A stretch of DNA of 52,498 nucleotides, taken from an uncultured Clostridia bacterium. GTDB taxonomy: Bacteria > Bacillota > Clostridia > Christensenellales > CAG-917. This document shows, piece after piece, positions 45,101-52,271 of this stretch (positions are counted from its first letter, which is position 1; each line of letters starts with the position of its first letter). The notes beneath the pieces are model-generated. The model had not been told where the DNA came from and ran no database searches. It worked only from the letters and a program-made list of their open reading frames with translations. Location: NCBI GenBank assembly GCA_947625145.1, contig CANQNC010000007.1, forward strand, positions 1 through 52,498, in the 5' to 3' direction. A program made the translations under genes and the position numbers.

Positions 45101-46441
45101 GGACTTTGCCAATATGAGGACGAGAACAAGGATATGCTGTGGCTGGAAGTGACCGACGCGGCAGACTCTTCGGACGTCGGCAAGAGCATATTCATCGAGA
45201 TCGGCGCGAAGGGATATACCCGTCTTGACGACGCCTACGGCTCCTACACTCTTGTGGATTGGAACTTGTTCGATTACGACGTCACCGTCACAATGGACGG
45301 CAAGGGCGGATTGACCATGACGTCTTACGTGGGAGCGATCGTCGCGACGGGAAGCTACAGCCTTGTCAATTCCGAGACCAACGAATACAGGCTCGCGCTG
45401 ACGGCGGACGGCAAGGGCGCGTCCGTGCAGGTGATGCTCGCCCAAACAAGCAGCGAAGATCTGTGCATAGTGTGCGGGCAAGACACAATGGGGCTGTATA
45501 TATCCGACGCTATGGAGATGCTGTATTTCGACGGCTACAACGCGGCAAGTTGGTATGTCAATCCGTACGGATACTCATATGTCGCGGGACTCTATCTGTT
45601 TGACGAAAGTTTCGGATTGCTCCAGCTGTACTACAACGGCGTGGTAAGGGAATATATCACGTTCACCTACGACGCTACGAAGCGCACTTTCAAACATTAT
45701 ACGCTCGACAGCTCGCTGTACGGAGTGTATTTCACCGAGGATATGAGTTCGAGGATAGGCATTGGGGAGATCGTGGAGTTTGACGACTTGCCCGCCTACG
45801 GCATTTTCAGGGAAGACACGCTGTATTGCTATACGGAGGACGACAACAAACTCGTGGCGCGCAGACTTGTGCTCAGCCAAAACGGGCTTACGAGGTACGA
45901 CGAGGACAACGTCGCAAAAGAGTATAAGAAGACGGAAAGCGAAAACTTCAGCTTTGAAAACGGCAAAAACACGCTTGCGTTCGACTATTCCGAAATTCAG
46001 CTCGACGTGGGCAGAAGCGACGAGTACGGACACTATCACGGCCCCGCGAAACTGAATGGTCATGATTGCTATATAAGCGAGTACAGGGGATACGACGACG
46101 CGGGCGCGCTTAGCGAAAAACGTTTCTTCATCACGTACACAGGTGAGGCCCCCGACTTCCATTATGTGTACTTCGAAGTGGAGTTTTCCTTGACGGACAA
46201 CACCTTCTCCTTTAAGGAGGGCAGGGAGTATAACAACGGGGAAATGACCCTCGTGCTCAGCGAAGGCTACGCCAACGAGATGCAAAACCACTCCTTCGCG
46301 CTTTTGCTGAAAGAGGACGGCTCCTTCGTGTTCGGCAAGTTGGAAGCGGCGGAGGACGGCAAGCAGACCTTCACGGGCTCGTCCGAACAGTACGAGGCGC
46401 AAGTGAAGCTGAACGAGGACGGAAGTTTTACGATAGAGTGA
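42200..46441 (+). CDS. Large lipoprotein with InlB-type and LDGFG-type repeats
   Basis: This 1413-residue protein has a lipoprotein signal (lipobox LAAC, Cys24). Three InlB-type repeat segments follow (YYFGGWYRDAEF, IEGFLPTNA, GHRFNGWALS with YAQWSD) to about residue 270. The rest is a long series of degenerate beta units built on a short motif: LTLDGYFGATYV, LYLDGFGAATWID, LTLDGFGFWDD, LILDGFWFKGCYV, VTMDGKGGLTM, MYFDGYNAASWYV, usually followed by a G-x-Y strand (YYGTYRVE, LGNYTTR). I do not know a named family for it. GGAGG lies seven bases before ATG 42200. It is divergent from the other two large surface-protein genes and has its own terminator. Confidence 0.8.
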   Translation: MKKRASLILMILLVLALAVTLAACDPADNNDDGKTSYTLSFHMNGVGEDMTVVAERGEDISAKLPNLSDNQNYYFGGWYRDAEFTQAADLPESMPGGDRSYWAKWLVHYSVSAYLQPLSLSHELADYEKSSAGSSVYSAVKGESVTLASSQVPKIEGFLPTNATLSFELAKKDNDIKLYYDRVAVNVSYDHNLGDEAVKGFMPSRTLYFGQTFKVEENAYVATGHRFNGWALSAAGGSPDDLIDPDDELTVGATDIVLYAQWSDPDYTDAFGSEDCVFYADGKLIYVRGGREFDVTADPTDETKFTVKIGEGTLKGKFDFRRAMFALFREDMQGEFKYYDYNLEAVDDAETLTLDGYFGATYVGNGQSVSGFYLDYYGAYAFIPDDGDSGFVFDLDEAQNKNVFLMMGEETGEFLQINPFDSVREGYQDDFLLYLDGFGAATWIDTYHKEYYYGTYRVEKAYSSGSRVSGHKIALSIVNDDGFIFGSNDDETKGKEVKFNVYTLSGYFNNPVFYKEVTDAMGEYTGDSGTLTLDGFGFWDDSAKYVDGEGTEHLGNYTTRHSYIFGLYVEVELDADKPANQRLRFAATLKNDDMSFSLLPEGFEEYLHIYQDPERADGHPLYSDPILVLYSAEFAAADAPEGVEVPNGAKVADLYARLDAEGAPQRVATGFYTAESFVRANDGQQMFCYTFVRTGVLAQGISERDLFSVAVVVGLITLSDNAEPYECYYIYEKEGEAQFTVYNEIENGKLTGGKLYALNDGGGALEFSSIYVDAEGNVLQGRFSCGESEFSSALGESTDVKYGSFMINERNGFNVKVSGSMMLTFERVDQFPSGYHEVNDVYMYSGDTSLILAANGVAAYRTYSQEGTSDSVLVGTVVGTYRESGQTPFGDTIYLFTPNQGQSGESFAFVLQKDYAYGGFTIPSYHRYYGDNDKYSVSYELTGGGSLILDGFWFKGCYVAPNGVRYEGLCQYEDENKDMLWLEVTDAADSSDVGKSIFIEIGAKGYTRLDDAYGSYTLVDWNLFDYDVTVTMDGKGGLTMTSYVGAIVATGSYSLVNSETNEYRLALTADGKGASVQVMLAQTSSEDLCIVCGQDTMGLYISDAMEMLYFDGYNAASWYVNPYGYSYVAGLYLFDESFGLLQLYYNGVVREYITFTYDATKRTFKHYTLDSSLYGVYFTEDMSSRIGIGEIVEFDDLPAYGIFREDTLYCYTEDDNKLVARRLVLSQNGLTRYDEDNVAKEYKKTESENFSFENGKNTLAFDYSEIQLDVGRSDEYGHYHGPAKLNGHDCYISEYRGYDDAGALSEKRFFITYTGEAPDFHYVYFEVEFSLTDNTFSFKEGREYNNGEMTLVLSEGYANEMQNHSFALLLKEDGSFVFGKLEAAEDGKQTFTGSSEQYEAQVKLNEDGSFTIE

Positions 46442-46477
46442 GCTTTTACGCCCTAGTAGTTTTTGAAAAATCCGCAA

Positions 46478-46508
46478 AAAGGGGAGCCGTGACGGCTCCC
46501 CTTTCCCA
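46478..46508. terminator. Terminator shared by the lipoprotein and amidase genes
   Basis: AAAGGGGAGCC and GGCTCCCCTTT form a perfect 11-bp stem around GTGAC. The plus strand tail is TCCC, and the minus-strand tail is TTTTTGCGG. It lies between the two convergent genes. Confidence 0.8.
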
Positions 46509-46552
46509 TGCGGTCTTTATGGATATTTGTTTCAAATGCGAGGGACAAGCGG

Positions 46553-47599
46553 TCAGCTCCTGCCCCCTCCGATCTGCGAGAGGATAGCCCACGTCGCGGG
46601 CCCCGCTATACCGTCCGCCGTCAGCCTGTTGTCCGCCTGAAACGCGGTCAGCGCGATCTGCGTTTTGCTTCCGAAGATCCCGTCTATCTCGCCCGCGGGG
46701 TACAGTTTGCTTTCCAATTTGCTTTGCATGTATGCCACGTATGTCCCGCGATCCCCTCTTCGCAAGGTGGGATACGGCGGGAGGAAAAGCAAGGCCTTCC
46801 ATGTGGCGGGGCCGACTATGCCGTCCGCGACCAGCCCGTTTGCCTGCTGATATCTGCGCACAGCCGCCGCGGTGTTCGCGCCGAATATGCCGTCCACGTC
46901 AAGCCCATAGCCGTAGTTTTGCAGGATGAATTGCAACAGGGTCGCAAAACTCCCTCTTTCGCCCTCGCGTATGGTGGGGTGGTTTGAGAGCGTGCGGGGA
47001 AGATAGGGGACGTCGAGATATCTGCATACGGCGCGGCAGGTCTCCTCGCCGACTTCGGTGATGAAGTCCCAATCCAGCATCAGCTTCGCCTCGGCAAGGT
47101 TTGTCATAAATCCCGCCTCTATCAGCGCGGAGGGGCAATTTACGCTTGACAGCACGCCAATGCCGCTCAGCTGTTGCACGCCTCGCCCGCGTTGCTCTGT
47201 GCCCGTGACAAGGCTTTCGTAGATCTCTTCGGCAAGCTCGCGGCTTCTCGCGGCGTACGCACCCGTGCCGAAATAGGTCGTCACTCCCGAAGCGGAGTTG
47301 AAAGTGGTGCCCGTGCCGAAAGCGTTGTAGGCGAACGTCACAAGCAGGGTGAGGCGCTGTCTGTTTATCCTCGCCACTCTTGTCGCGATGGGCGCGTCCG
47401 TAAACTCGGGCTTTACGTCGAAAACCCTAAATCCGTTTCGGAGGCATCCTTCCAAAAACTTGTTTTTTGCGGGTCGGTTGAACTGATTTTCGTAGATGGG
47501 TCTGTCCAGATAGGGCATGACGGGAGTGCGCTTGCCCTGAGTGGGCGGATCCACGCCGTGCTCGTCGTTGCCCCCTATGAAGTATATATCGTTTGCCAA
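46553..47599 (-). CDS. N-acetylmuramoyl-L-alanine amidase-like, two PG-binding domains
   Basis: This 348-residue protein resembles Amidase_3 zinc enzymes that cut the bond between muramic acid and the peptide stem. The first ligand is H14 (NDEHGVD) and the second E37 (IYENQFNR), and the catalytic Glu is in ALIEAGFMTN. The third ligand, normally His in SIHANA, is replaced by A90 in TFAYNA. Two PG_binding_1 domains follow (VDGIFGANTAAAVRRYQQ and IDGIFGSKTQIALTAFQ, each ending GPATW). There is no signal peptide. I chose TTG 47599 because AAGGAGG lies five bases before; ATG 47620 has no ribosome site. Lack of a signal suggests a spore or mother-cell enzyme, or a holin-type exit. Confidence 0.82.
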   Translation of the reverse strand: MANDIYFIGGNDEHGVDPPTQGKRTPVMPYLDRPIYENQFNRPAKNKFLEGCLRNGFRVFDVKPEFTDAPIATRVARINRQRLTLLVTFAYNAFGTGTTFNSASGVTTYFGTGAYAARSRELAEEIYESLVTGTEQRGRGVQQLSGIGVLSSVNCPSALIEAGFMTNLAEAKLMLDWDFITEVGEETCRAVCRYLDVPYLPRTLSNHPTIREGERGSFATLLQFILQNYGYGLDVDGIFGANTAAAVRRYQQANGLVADGIVGPATWKALLFLPPYPTLRRGDRGTYVAYMQSKLESKLYPAGEIDGIFGSKTQIALTAFQADNRLTADGIAGPATWAILSQIGGGRS

Positions 47600-47652
47600 A
47601 ATATCCTCCTTTTTTGTCATATATATGCCAAATTCGGGGGAATGTTCGGGTT

Positions 47653-47681
47653 TAACAAAAACCCGTCCCTTGAAGGACGGG
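47653..47681 (-). terminator. Terminator of the ADP-ribosylglycohydrolase gene
   Basis: CCCGTCC (47662-47668) and GGACGGG (47675-47681) form a stem; on the minus strand it is followed by TTTTTGTTAAA. It lies 24 bp after the gene's stop. Confidence 0.8.
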
Positions 47682-47704
47682 GATATGACGGACGGGTACG
47701 CTCG

Positions 47705-48568
47705 TCATCTTGCGATGAGGGCGTAAAAATAGTCTATCACTTCCAAGAAATCTTCGGGCAAAAAATGCTGTCTTACGAGGCTTGCAAACTCTTCGGGGAC
47801 GCCGTATCTCGCCTCTGCTATGCCTCCCGCGATCGCCGCGATCGTGTCGCTGTCTCCGCCAATTGACACGCACTTTCTTATCGTATCCTCATATGAAGAG
47901 GAGGCAAAATAGCATATCAGCGCCTGAGGCACGCTGCTTTGACATGTGACCGAGCCCGCGCCGTAGCGCCAACCGTACACCTTGACAAGCCTCTTGTATT
48001 CGCGCGCAAAGCCCTCTTTCATGTCTGCCCATTCTTTAGAGCCTGCGGGGAAGAGGAGACCGAGTTCGGGGTAATAGTCCCGCGCCTCTTGAAGCGCAAG
48101 CTCGCGCTTGTCCATGCCGTTTCGGGTCAGGAAGATCGCCATTGCGATCGCTTCTGCGCCCTTTAGCCCCTCGGGATGATCGTGCGTGACTTCGGTCACC
48201 GCTTTGGACAAGACCTTGACTTCCTTTTCCGAGCGAGCAAAATCCCCCACGGGGCTTATGCGCATTGCCGCGCCGTTGCCATAGCTGTTGTACGGAGCGG
48301 GGGATACGGATGTGAGCCACCTAGCAAATCCGCCGCCATAGCCGCAATAAGGATATTTTTTGCCTATCTCGCGCATGCATTTCACCGCCGCTTCGCCAAG
48401 GCGTGCGGGGTCGTCGCCGCTTGAGAGGATAGCCCTTGCGACGGCGATCGTCATAGCGGTGTCGTCGGTGAATTCGCAATCTCCGTTGAAAAAGTCGAAA
48501 TCACAGCTTTTTGTGTTGTTGAATTCAAATCTGCTGCCTACAATGTCGCCTATTATCGCGCCTAACAT
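47705..48568 (-). CDS. ADP-ribosylglycohydrolase family protein
   Basis: These Mg-dependent enzymes remove ADP-ribose from modified residues or cleave related molecules. The 287-residue product has the typical metal-binding motifs: GAIIGDIVGSRFEF at the start, EFTDDTAMT (T-D-D-T) in the first quarter, SYGNGAAMRISPVG, and GGDSDTIAAIAGGIA near the end. GGAGAAAGGA precedes ATG 48568. It lies between the amidase and trkH genes, 102 bp after the end of trkH. No partner ADP-ribosyltransferase (DraT-like) was found in the window, so the target is unknown. Confidence 0.9.
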   Translation of the reverse strand: MLGAIIGDIVGSRFEFNNTKSCDFDFFNGDCEFTDDTAMTIAVARAILSSGDDPARLGEAAVKCMREIGKKYPYCGYGGGFARWLTSVSPAPYNSYGNGAAMRISPVGDFARSEKEVKVLSKAVTEVTHDHPEGLKGAEAIAMAIFLTRNGMDKRELALQEARDYYPELGLLFPAGSKEWADMKEGFAREYKRLVKVYGWRYGAGSVTCQSSVPQALICYFASSSYEDTIRKCVSIGGDSDTIAAIAGGIAEARYGVPEEFASLVRQHFLPEDFLEVIDYFYALIAR

Positions 48569-48670
48569 GTCCTTTCTCCTTTTGGTGTTTTATGATGAAA
48601 ATATCGCCGCTGTGCGTTTTGCGGCTTTTCTTTTGTTCAAAACTCGTTTGAGCAAAGCTCTTTTTGCCTT

Positions 48671-50155
48671 TTAAGCGGTGTGCGCTCTCTTCCACGATTT
48701 CGGGCTGAACAGTAGGAGTATGGGCAGGATCTCCAACCTTCCGAGCAACATATCCAAAGTCAGCACGATCTTCGCAAATATCCCGTAGCCCGCGTAGTTG
48801 CCCGTGGGACCCACCGCGCCTATGCCGGGGCCTATGTTGTTGAAGCACGCGATGACCGCGGAGAAGTTGGTCTCAAACAGGCTTCTGCTCCCGTCGAAAT
48901 TCGGGGTCGCAATGGACACGAGCACTGTGGAGATCAGCACGATCAGCACGTACAGTATGAAGAAGCTGCGCACGTTGTCAAGCGTGGTGTCGTCTATGGG
49001 CTTGCCGTCTATCTTCAAGCAGGGTACAGAGCGGGGAGACAGCGTTTTTTTCACGCTCAAAAACGAGGATTTTGACAGTATGATAAGCCTTGACACCTTC
49101 ATGCCGCCCGCCGTGGAGCCCGCCGAGCCGCCTATGCACATCACGGCGAGCAGAAGCACTTGCGACAGCATAGGCCACGTCGTGAAGTCCGCGGTGCCGT
49201 AGCCCGTCGTGGACATGACCGAGGCTATGTTGAATGTGGAATATCTCAAAGCCTCTCCCACCGACGAATACGTCTTTGACGTGCAAAGGTTGACCGTGAT
49301 TATCGCAACGACCGCAACGAATATGGAAAGCAACCAAACAAGCTCCTCGTTTTTCAGCGCTTTAAGCACGTGACCTATCAAAATGAAGAAGTAAATGTTG
49401 AAGTTGACGGAAAACAATATCATGAAAATCGTGATAACAATCTCTATGCTGACCGAATTGTAGGCGGCGATGCTCGCGTTTTTGACGGAAAATCCTCCTG
49501 TCGAGGCGGTGGAGAATGCATGACAGAAGCTGTCGAACACGGGCATCTTGCAAATGCACAGTATCGCCACAAGCAGCAGGGTCAGGGCAATGTAGATCGC
49601 GTAAAGTATCCTTGTGGTGAAGCGCAATTTGCTGACGAGTTTGCCGAATTGCGGCCCCGGGATCTCCGCCTTTGCCAGCGCAGTGGACATTTTGTCGTTG
49701 CGGGGGAGGATGGAGATGACAAAGACCAGCACTCCCATTCCGCCTATCCACTGAGTGAGCGCCCTCCAAAACAGCAGGGATTTGGGCATTGCCTCCACGT
49801 TTGTAAGTATGCTTGCGCCCGTCGTGGTGAAGCCTGATACGGTTTCAAACAGAGCGTCGATATAGTTGGGGATATGCTTTGAAATGCAGAAGGGCAGAGC
49901 GCCGATCAGCGCGATAAATATCCAAAACATTCCGCATATCGCAAAGCCGCTTGACGGGCGAATGTCCCTCTTGTCCTTGGGCGGGCGGAGCGCAAAACCC
50001 AAAATGCCCAGCGCAACGCACACGGATATGGCGACCGCATACGCGACGGGAGTGTCCTCGTGCAGCCCCAACGCGATGAACAGCGGGATGCACAGCAGCG
50101 CTCCCACGATCAGGGCTATCTCGCCCAAAACGAATGTGATAAGTCTGTAATTCAT
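48671..50155 (-). CDS. trkH: Potassium uptake transporter TrkH
   Basis: TrkH is the K+-conducting membrane subunit of the Trk/Ktr system. The 494-residue protein has about ten to twelve membrane segments in four pore-like repeats. The selectivity filter residues are seen as FTTTGAS, ASTGGFS, STTGYGT and NNIGPG. The conserved RALTQWIGGMG and GGSAGSTAGGMK segments are also present. The start ATG 50155 lies three bases after the trkA stop, so the two are expressed together. It takes up K+ under control of the TrkA ring. Confidence 0.95.
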   Translation of the reverse strand: MNYRLITFVLGEIALIVGALLCIPLFIALGLHEDTPVAYAVAISVCVALGILGFALRPPKDKRDIRPSSGFAICGMFWIFIALIGALPFCISKHIPNYIDALFETVSGFTTTGASILTNVEAMPKSLLFWRALTQWIGGMGVLVFVISILPRNDKMSTALAKAEIPGPQFGKLVSKLRFTTRILYAIYIALTLLLVAILCICKMPVFDSFCHAFSTASTGGFSVKNASIAAYNSVSIEIVITIFMILFSVNFNIYFFILIGHVLKALKNEELVWLLSIFVAVVAIITVNLCTSKTYSSVGEALRYSTFNIASVMSTTGYGTADFTTWPMLSQVLLLAVMCIGGSAGSTAGGMKVSRLIILSKSSFLSVKKTLSPRSVPCLKIDGKPIDDTTLDNVRSFFILYVLIVLISTVLVSIATPNFDGSRSLFETNFSAVIACFNNIGPGIGAVGPTGNYAGYGIFAKIVLTLDMLLGRLEILPILLLFSPKSWKRAHTA

Positions 50156-50158
50156 AAC

Positions 50159-51511
50159 TCAGTCGTTGATGATGTCGCTAAGCGTTGCCAAGCCCTCGTC
50201 GAGGGTGACTATGATCACGGTGTCGTTTGGCTTGATGACGTCTTGCCCCGACGGAGTGATCAGAGTTTGGTTTCGTATTATCCCCGCGACAAGCAGGTGC
50301 TTTTTCAGATCCAGCTCGCTCAAGGGAATGTCGAAATATTTGAAGCTCGGCGTGGCGTCGAATTCCAAAATCTCGGTGGTGTCGTCTATGATATGGAACA
50401 CGCGCTTCACCGAATCCGTTTCGTTGCTTTCAAGCAGGCGCACAAAGCGGATGATCTGATCCGCCGTGGACGTCGCCGTGGACACCGCGCTGTATATGCC
50501 GCTGCGCTGAAGCATGTCGTAATAGCTCAGTTGATCTATCTTTGTGATGACCTTTGGCACCGCCATGGACGTCGCAAACATGCTCATGATTATGTTTTGT
50601 TCGTCCATGTTGCCCAGAGCGACAAACGCGTCGGTGTATGTGATGCCCTCGTCTATGAGGATCTCCTGATCCGTGCCGTCCCCGAGGATGACTTCGGTTT
50701 TGTTCAGCTTTTCGGCAAGCGTCATTGCCTTTTTCTTGTTGCGTTCTATCAATTTGACGTGGATGCCCGCCTTTTCAAGCTCCTCGCAAAGATAAAACGC
50801 GGTCGTGGAGCCGCCCACGATCATGACGGAATGGGCTTGCTTGTTCCAACCAAGTTGCTTGAAAAATTGGGATATGTTGCGCGTTGTGGCGGTCAAAAAC
50901 AGCCTGTCCTCCGCCGCGATCACAAAATCGCCCGTAGGGATGATGGGCTTGCCTCGCCTCTGCGCCGCGCAGATGAGCACCTTTGCCTTGTAGGTTTTGG
51001 GAAGATTTTTCAAAGGAAGCCCGACAAGAGGGGAGTCCGCGGGGACTCTGAACTCCACAAGCTCCACCTTGCCGTCGCTGAATTTGCTGACCTTGATCGC
51101 GGAGGGGAAGCGGAGCATATGGCTGATCTCCATCGCCGCTTCGAATTGCGGATTGACCATAAGGCTCAATCCGAGGTCCACGTCCGCCTGAAACAGCTCG
51201 AGATACTCGGGCTTCGACGCGCGCGCGATGGTCTTGTGCGCGCCAAGTCTGCTTGCGATGATGCAGCAGAGTATGTTCAACTCGTCGCTGCCCGTCGCGG
51301 CTATCATAAGATCGGCGGATTCCACGCCCGCTTCTTTCAGCACTTCACTGCTTGCGCCGTTGCCTATGACGCCTTTGACGTCGAAGTCGTTAATCGCGTC
51401 CTCGACTTTTTGGCTTACGGTGTCGATCACGACCACATTGTGTCCTTCTCCCGACAGCTCCTCCATGATGGCACAGCCGACCGCGCCCAATCCCGAAATG
51501 ATAATTTTCAT
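50159..51511 (-). CDS. trkA: Trk system potassium regulatory protein TrkA
   Basis: TrkA is the cytosolic gating ring of the Trk K+ channel and binds NAD(H) or ATP/ADP. The 450-residue protein has two RCK units, each with a TrkA_N Rossmann part (IIISGLGAVGCAIMEEL with GxGxxG, and VMIVGGSTTAFYLCEELE) and a TrkA_C part (KVELVEFRVPADSPLVGLPL, and FKYFDIPLSELDL). The first unit's DT at the end of strand two fits NAD binding. AGAGGAAA precedes ATG 51511, and a good promoter lies 27-55 bp upstream. It is followed by trkH. Confidence 0.95.
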   Translation of the reverse strand: MKIIISGLGAVGCAIMEELSGEGHNVVVIDTVSQKVEDAINDFDVKGVIGNGASSEVLKEAGVESADLMIAATGSDELNILCCIIASRLGAHKTIARASKPEYLELFQADVDLGLSLMVNPQFEAAMEISHMLRFPSAIKVSKFSDGKVELVEFRVPADSPLVGLPLKNLPKTYKAKVLICAAQRRGKPIIPTGDFVIAAEDRLFLTATTRNISQFFKQLGWNKQAHSVMIVGGSTTAFYLCEELEKAGIHVKLIERNKKKAMTLAEKLNKTEVILGDGTDQEILIDEGITYTDAFVALGNMDEQNIIMSMFATSMAVPKVITKIDQLSYYDMLQRSGIYSAVSTATSTADQIIRFVRLLESNETDSVKRVFHIIDDTTEILEFDATPSFKYFDIPLSELDLKKHLLVAGIIRNQTLITPSGQDVIKPNDTVIIVTLDEGLATLSDIIND

Positions 51512-51537
51512 ATTTTCCTCTTGTTCAAAGTCTTTTT

Positions 51538-51566
51538 ATTATAACACTATTTTTCAAATAGTACAA
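51538..51566 (-). promoter_or_regulatory. Promoter of trkAH
   Basis: On the minus strand TTGTAC (51566-51561) and a perfect TATAAT (51543-51538) are separated by 17 bp. A short inverted repeat, CTATTTgaaaAATAG, lies in the spacer. Confidence 0.75.
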
Positions 51567-51752
51567 CTTAATTTTCATACAGAACGCCATACGCGCTAAT
51601 ATCCCTACAAATACGCTCCTATAAGCGGAAAAATTTCAAATCGAACGGGCGAAAAGACGCGGGCGAAAGTCTGTTTCTACGCCAAAAGACAAAAAGATAT
51701 CGCCTCTTGGGTCATGGGGCGAAGATAAGTTTTTTTGGACCTGTCCGCTCGG

Positions 51753-51781
51753 TTGACTTCGGATACGCAAAATGTTATCAT
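51753..51781 (+). promoter_or_regulatory. Promoter of the YhbY-like gene
   Basis: TTGACT (51753-51758) and TATCAT (51776-51781) are separated by 17 bp. The start codon follows 18 bp after the -10 box, so the leader is very short. Confidence 0.7.
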
Positions 51782-51798
51782 AATCGAGAGGAAAAAAT

Positions 51799-52089
51799 AT
51801 GACAGGTGCAACAAGGGCAAAATTGCGCTCTATGGCGCAAAAACTGATTCCCATATTTAATATAGGCAAAAACGGCGTGACGGACAGTCTCGTAAAAGAG
51901 GTCTGCGACGCGTTGGACGCGCACGAACTTATCAAATTGTCCGTGCTGAAAAGCGCGGAGCTTGACGCCAAGTCCGCTTTGGACATGCTCTGCCGCGCGA
52001 CTGGGGCGGAACCCGTGACCGCGATAGGCAACAAGATCGTGCTGTACAGGCGCAGTGAGCGCGAGGATATTTCGCATATCGAGTTGTAA
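51799..52089 (+). CDS. yhbY: YhbY/CRS1-type RNA-binding protein
   Basis: This 96-residue protein matches the CRM (CRS1-YhbY) RNA-binding domain, linked to ribosome assembly in bacteria. Typical features are LRSMAQKLIPIFNIGKNGVTDSLV (residues about 9-32, with the L-x-P-x-x-x-I-G-K-x-G pattern), VCDALDAHELIKLSVLK and IGNKIVLYRRS at the end. GAGAGG lies before ATG 51799. Its stop overlaps the start of the 59-residue gene by one base (TAATG). Confidence 0.92.
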   Translation: MTGATRAKLRSMAQKLIPIFNIGKNGVTDSLVKEVCDALDAHELIKLSVLKSAELDAKSALDMLCRATGAEPVTAIGNKIVLYRRSEREDISHIEL

Positions 52090-52268
52090 TGGACTACGAA
52101 AAGAGACGGCTGACTCCCATCACACAACCCTCCGAGGACGACGACTCCGCCGCAAGACGCGAGGCAAGAGCGCAGTTGCAGAGATTCCGCTCGGACACCG
52201 CGCGCTTTAAGCAACGCTATTTCGAGCAGTATGATGATGTGAAGATATCGCATCGTGAAGACTGGTAA
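52089..52268 (+). CDS. 59-residue charged protein downstream of yhbY
   Basis: This short protein (begins MDYEKRRLTPI, ends VKISHREDW) is not recognised. Over half of its residues are charged, with a likely helix in the middle (SAARREARAQLQRFR). Its ATG overlaps the yhbY stop (TAATG), a usual sign of translational coupling. It has no clear ribosome site of its own and no membrane segment. I call it coding because of the coupling and the bias of its codons. Its place suggests a link to ribosome assembly or RNA binding, which is inference. Confidence 0.55.
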   Translation: MDYEKRRLTPITQPSEDDDSAARREARAQLQRFRSDTARFKQRYFEQYDDVKISHREDW

Positions 52269-52271
52269 CGG

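Noticed and set aside
32030..46441. LPXTG or S-layer anchoring of the large surface proteins
   Set aside because: No LPXTG motif, hydrophobic tail or SLH repeat is seen at any of the three C-termini; lipoboxes or an N-terminal segment explain anchoring.
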